Below, piece by piece: positions 5,493-8,621 of a stretch of 8,621 bases of DNA. The position numbers were made by a program, and so were the translations under genes. Every line of letters begins with the position of its first letter. Position 1 is the stretch's first letter. This stretch comes from CBFHSD01 sp965658375 (GTDB lineage: Bacteria; Bacteroidota; Bacteroidia; Flavobacteriales_G; Salibacteraceae): NCBI GenBank assembly GCA_965658375.1, contig CBFHSD010000068.1:1-8621 (forward strand). The letters run 5' to 3'. The notes under the pieces are model-generated. The model had not been told where the DNA came from and made no database searches. It was given only the letters and a program-made list of their open reading frames with translations.

Positions 5493-7256
5493 ATGCAGTC
5501 AATTAGAAATATAGCTATTATAGCTCACGTAGATCACGGTAAAACAACATTGGTAGATAAAATTATCGATGAGTGTAAAGTTCTTGATGATAGAACGGAA
5601 AGAACTGAATTGTTACTTGATAATAACGATTTAGAGCGTGAAAGAGGAATTACCATCCTTTCAAAAAACGTTTCGGTAAACTACAAAGACACAAAAATCA
5701 ACATCATTGATACTCCTGGTCACGCAGACTTTGGAGGTGAAGTAGAGCGTGTTTTAAAAATGGCAGATGGAGTACTCTTACTTTGTGATGCTTTTGAAGG
5801 TCCGATGCCTCAAACACGATTCGTATTGGGTAAAGCCATTGAATTAGGGCTTAAGCCAATTGTAGTCATCAATAAAGTAGATAAAGAGAACTGTAGACCT
5901 GACGAAGTGCAGGAATCTGTTTTTGAATTGATGTTCAACTTAGAAGCTTCGGAAGACCAATTAGAGTTCGAAACCATTTATGGTTCTTCTAAAAACGGTT
6001 GGATGGGTGCAGATTGGAAAAAACCAACTACAGATGTACGCTATTTATTAGATAAGGTATTGGATGTAATTCCTCCAGCACCTTACAGAGAAGGCACTTC
6101 TCAAATGCAAATTACATCTCTAGATTATTCTGCATTTACTGGAAGAATCGCGATTGGTAGAGTATTTAGAGGAGATTTAGAAGTAGGTCAAGATGTAATG
6201 CTTTGCAAAAGAGATGGTTCACTAAAGAAAAGTAGAATCAAAGAGCTGCACGTATTTATCGGAATGGGGAAAGCCAAAGTAGATAAAGTACGTAGTGGAG
6301 ATATTTGCGCCATTGTTGGTTTAGAAGATTTTGAAATTGGTGATACCATTACCGATAGAGAAAACCCTGAAGAAATGCCAAGAATTGCCATTGATGAACC
6401 AACAATGAGCATGTTGTTCACCATTAACAACTCGCCATTCTTTGGTAAAGACGGGAAGTTCGTTACATCTCGTCACCTGAGAGACCGATTGTATAAAGAG
6501 ACTGAGAAAAACTTAGCCTTGCGCGTTGATGACACCGATACGGAAGATAAATTCAACGTTTTTGGAAGAGGTATTCTTCACTTGTCAGTATTGATTGAAA
6601 CAATGCGTAGAGAAGGGTATGAACTTCAAGTAGGTATGCCTCAGGTAATTGTGAAAGATGTTGATGGTGTAAAGTCGGAGCCTTATGAAACATTGGTAAT
6701 CGATGTTCCAGAAGAGTATTCGAGTAAGGCAATTAACCTCGTAACACTTAGAAAAGGTGATTTAATGGTAATGGAACCAAAGGGAGACTTGCAACATCTC
6801 GAGTTCAATATACCATCTAGAGGTATTATAGGATTGAGAAACAATATGCTCACAGCAACTGCTGGTCAAGCAATTATGACGCACCGCTTCAGAGAATTCG
6901 AGCCTTTCAAGGGAGATATTCCTTCTAGAATGAAAGGTTCGTTGATCTCTATGGAACAAGGTCCATGTACGGCATTCTCAATAGATAAATTGCAAGACAG
7001 AGGTAGTTTCTTTGTTGAGCCAGGTGATGTGATCTACAAAGGACAGATTGTTGGAGAACACACAAGAGACAATGATTTGGAAGTAAACCTGATTAAAGGA
7101 AAACAATTGACCAACATGCGTAAGTCAGGTACTGATGCAGGCATTAAGATTGCTCCTAAAACTCAGTTCTCTTTAGAAGAATGTATGGAATACATTAAAG
7201 AAGATGAGTACTTAGAAGTTACTCCATTGAATTTAAGAATGAGAAAAATATCTTAA
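5493..7256 (+). CDS. typA: Ribosome-associated GTPase TypA/BipA
   Basis: This is a translational GTPase of 587 residues from ATG 5493, close to the usual length of about 600. All GTPase motifs are present: G1 AHVDHGKT (11-18), G2 within RERGITI (49-55), G3 DTPGH (73-77), G4 NKVD (127-130) and G5 around SSK (165-167). Beta-barrel and EF-G-like domains follow, then the BipA-specific C-terminal region with PSRGIIGLR, HRFREFEPFKGDI and the terminal VTPLNLRMRK. TypA binds the 70S ribosome and aids 50S assembly and growth under cold or other stress. The frame is open back to a TTG at 5412, but the promoter box at 5467-5474 lies inside that extension, and MQSIRNIAIIAHVDHGKTT is the normal family N-terminus. 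No Shine-Dalgarno sequence precedes the ATG. A strong terminator follows, so it is probably monocistronic. Confidence 0.97.
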   Translation: MQSIRNIAIIAHVDHGKTTLVDKIIDECKVLDDRTERTELLLDNNDLERERGITILSKNVSVNYKDTKINIIDTPGHADFGGEVERVLKMADGVLLLCDAFEGPMPQTRFVLGKAIELGLKPIVVINKVDKENCRPDEVQESVFELMFNLEASEDQLEFETIYGSSKNGWMGADWKKPTTDVRYLLDKVLDVIPPAPYREGTSQMQITSLDYSAFTGRIAIGRVFRGDLEVGQDVMLCKRDGSLKKSRIKELHVFIGMGKAKVDKVRSGDICAIVGLEDFEIGDTITDRENPEEMPRIAIDEPTMSMLFTINNSPFFGKDGKFVTSRHLRDRLYKETEKNLALRVDDTDTEDKFNVFGRGILHLSVLIETMRREGYELQVGMPQVIVKDVDGVKSEPYETLVIDVPEEYSSKAINLVTLRKGDLMVMEPKGDLQHLEFNIPSRGIIGLRNNMLTATAGQAIMTHRFREFEPFKGDIPSRMKGSLISMEQGPCTAFSIDKLQDRGSFFVEPGDVIYKGQIVGEHTRDNDLEVNLIKGKQLTNMRKSGTDAGIKIAPKTQFSLEECMEYIKEDEYLEVTPLNLRMRKIS

Positions 7257-7277
7257 CCATAGGTATTCAGTTATAGT

Positions 7278-7307
7278 AAAGGGAGAGCATGAGTTCTCCC
7301 TTTTTTT
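7278..7307 (+). terminator. Rho-independent terminator of typA
   Basis: The stem AAAGGGAGA (7278-7286) pairs perfectly with TCTCCCTTT (7295-7303) around an 8-nt loop, and the T-run continues to 7307. It starts 22 nt after the typA stop. It is the clearest terminator in the window. The ATG at 7289 is in its loop, so it cannot be a real start codon. Confidence 0.92.
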
Positions 7308-7372
7308 ATGCATTAAACTGTGCTTTCATGGCATCTTCAATTTGGTTAATTTCACTGCCTCAAACTCTAAAA

Positions 7373-8014
7373 ATGTATTTAGCGAAGTACTTTATAATCA
7401 TCTGTTTTTTTGCTCCAATCATAGCAATTGCTCAAGATTGGGAAGAGCAATACAATAAAGAAGGCATTGTGGTTTACACAATGAGCGAACCTGCAACCAA
7501 TACCCATTCTTTTAAGGCTTTGACAACTATTGAGAAGTCGGCAGAAACAGTTTATGCTGCCATTGCAGATTATGACCATGTTGCAGAGTGGCAAGCGGTA
7601 GAGGAACTAATTGTGCTAAAAGTGCTTTCAGATACATTCAAAATTGTAGGATCTTATATTCCTTTTCCTTGGCCATTATCTGATCGCTATTCTGTTTCTG
7701 AGTTTAACACAAGTGTAGATCGTACCAATAAGGAAGTGAATTATACCATAAAGGTTATCCCGTCAAAATCGTTTCCTCCAAAAAGAGAAGGAGTAGAGCT
7801 CTTAGAGAAAGGGTGTGGATACTGGATTTTAAAAGAGAATGAGAAAGGATACACAGAAATAGAGTATTTCTATGCTGCCGATGCGGGTAATTTGCCAAGC
7901 TGGGTCGTGAACCTTTTCATTGTGGATGCTCCGAAAGACGCGCTATTAGCTTTGAGGAAAGAAGTGCTAAAAGACCTCTATCAAAACCCTAATTTACCAT
8001 TCTGGTGGGATTAA
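7373..8014 (+). CDS. START-domain lipid-binding-like protein, predicted secreted
   Basis: The protein has 213 residues from ATG 7373. The N-terminus is a Sec signal peptide (MYLAKYF, a hydrophobic core, then AIA before Gln21), so the product is probably periplasmic. The remainder is one START/SRPBCC domain: YAAIADYDHVAEWQ (61-74), the landmark PFPWPLSDR (97-105), central strands, GCGYWILKENEKG, and the C-terminal helix PSWVVN..APKDALLALRKEV (175-198) that closes the hydrophobic cavity. START domains bind sterols, phospholipids or other hydrophobic ligands; the ligand is unknown. The frame is open upstream to an ATG at 7289, but that codon is in the typA terminator loop, and only the start at 7373 puts the signal peptide at the N-terminus. 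Only a one-mismatch -7 box is visible (TCAATTTG, 7337-7344). It stands alone between typA and the helicase gene. Confidence 0.82.
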   Translation: MYLAKYFIIICFFAPIIAIAQDWEEQYNKEGIVVYTMSEPATNTHSFKALTTIEKSAETVYAAIADYDHVAEWQAVEELIVLKVLSDTFKIVGSYIPFPWPLSDRYSVSEFNTSVDRTNKEVNYTIKVIPSKSFPPKREGVELLEKGCGYWILKENEKGYTEIEYFYAADAGNLPSWVVNLFIVDAPKDALLALRKEVLKDLYQNPNLPFWWD

Positions 8015-8049
8015 TGCTGATAAGAGGTTACTACCACGATTAGAATGTC

Positions 8050-8057
8050 TACTTTTG
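8050..8057 (+). promoter_or_regulatory. -7 box of the DEAD-box helicase promoter
   Basis: TACTTTTG matches TAnnTTTG and, like the typA box, is followed by CAGC. The -33 candidate is the imperfect TTA at 8028-8030, 19 bp upstream. Transcription would start near 8062, downstream of the in-frame ATG 8045 and upstream of TTG 8081. A second match, TACATTTG at 8076-8083, overlaps the TTG codon and is probably coincidental. Confidence 0.5.
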
Positions 8058-8080
8058 CAGCTCATTTAATACAATTACAT

Positions 8081-8621
8081 TTGACTGATTTTAAAACACT
8101 TGGACTTTCGGAGCCTCTTTTGGAAGTTGTAAGTAAACTCGGATTTGAAACGCCAACCCCTATACAAGAGAAATCTATTCCCTTGTTACTAAGTAAAGAC
8201 CCTACTGATTTTATTGGTTTAGCACAAACAGGAACAGGAAAGACAGCCGCTTTTGGCTTGCCTTTATTAGACCTTATTGATAGCGATAGTAGTGATTTAC
8301 AAGCCATTATCTTAGCTCCAACCAGAGAACTGGTTCAACAAACAGCTAAGCAATTGATGGATTTCTCTAGAAATCAAAACAAACTGCGCGTAGAAGTAGT
8401 GTTTGGTGGAGCTAACATCTCTACCCAAATTAGAGCGCTTAAAAAACCAGTTCAAGTAGTTGCCGCTACTCCTGGACGTTTGATTGATTTAATTGGTAGA
8501 AAAGCCATTAAACTAGAAAACGTAAAATACGTGGTTTTGGATGAAGCTGATGAAATGTTGAGCATGGGCTTCAAAGAAGACATGGATCACATTTTAGAGT
8601 ACACTCCAAAGCACCGCGTAA
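8081..8621 (+). CDS. DEAD-box ATP-dependent RNA helicase, 5' part only
   Basis: The frame runs off the right edge after 180 codons and contains most of RecA domain 1. Visible motifs: Q motif (FKTLGLSE, then PTPIQ at 25-29), Walker A AQTGTGKT (48-55), Ia PTREL (80-84), GG (109-110), Ib TPGR (130-133) and motif II DEAD (154-157). The loop SKDPTDFIGL before Walker A is longer than the usual GxD segment and is common in Bacteroidetes members. These enzymes unwind short RNA duplexes in ribosome assembly, RNA decay or cold adaptation. The start is uncertain. TTG 8081 gives the family-typical (M)TDFKTLGLSE and lies 23 nt after the -7 box. ATG 8045 is in frame and would add 12 residues, but it precedes the -7 box. 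The C-terminal half, needed to separate DeaD, RhlE and other subtypes, is missing. Confidence 0.93.
   Translation, partial: MTDFKTLGLSEPLLEVVSKLGFETPTPIQEKSIPLLLSKDPTDFIGLAQTGTGKTAAFGLPLLDLIDSDSSDLQAIILAPTRELVQQTAKQLMDFSRNQNKLRVEVVFGGANISTQIRALKKPVQVVAATPGRLIDLIGRKAIKLENVKYVVLDEADEMLSMGFKEDMDHILEYTPKHRV

Noticed and set aside
7337..7344. TCAATTTG as the promoter of the START-domain gene
   Set aside because: It has one mismatch to TAnnTTTG and no TTG at the proper distance; too weak to list as a feature.
7289..7372. ATG 7289 as the start of the START-domain protein
   Set aside because: It lies in the loop of the strong typA terminator and would put 28 residues in front of an otherwise normal signal peptide.

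Overview
The window looks like chromosomal DNA from a low-GC member of the Bacteroidetes, most likely the Flavobacteriia. The evidence is the AT-rich sequence, the almost complete lack of Shine-Dalgarno sequences, several TAnnTTTG boxes (the Bacteroidetes -7 promoter element) placed 17-23 nt before start codons, and Bacteroidetes-type protein variants: a SMUG2-like glycosylase, an XRE regulator with an 'IEKVLFFYSDGTF' tail, CsgG-like and LPP20-like lipoproteins, and a DEAD-box helicase with a lengthened pre-Walker loop. I see no IS element, phage module, CRISPR array, tRNA or rRNA.

Region 1 (1-2021, + strand) is a compact run of three genes. It holds the 3' part of a GIY-YIG nuclease (UvrC/Cho-like, probably a DnaQ-GIY-YIG fusion whose exonuclease half lies outside the window), a SMUG2-like uracil-DNA glycosylase joined to it by an ATGA overlap, and, 26 nt later, a methionine sulfoxide reductase A with a lipoprotein signal. 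Together they suggest a damage-repair group covering DNA excision, base excision and oxidised protein.

Region 2 (2022-5460) is the least routine part. A small XRE-type regulator on the - strand is transcribed away from two + strand lipoprotein genes that overlap by one base (TAATG): a TPR plus CsgG-like protein and an LPP20-like protein with an Ig-like segment. The regulator gene is bracketed by four related 14-mers of the form GTTRC-W4-GTAAC, two at its 3' end and two in the divergent intergenic region. One of these covers its likely -7 box, which suggests autoregulation and possibly control of the lipoprotein pair.

Region 3 (5461-8621, + strand) is housekeeping. It contains typA/bipA with a strong intrinsic terminator, a secreted START-domain protein, and the 5' part of a DEAD-box RNA helicase cut by the window edge. 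The likely typA start is an ATG 81 nt inside the longest open frame, and the helicase probably starts at a TTG; promoter position and family N-termini support both choices.

The family assignments are mostly secure. The function of the two lipoproteins, the operator hypothesis and the terminator at 2055-2088 are inferences.
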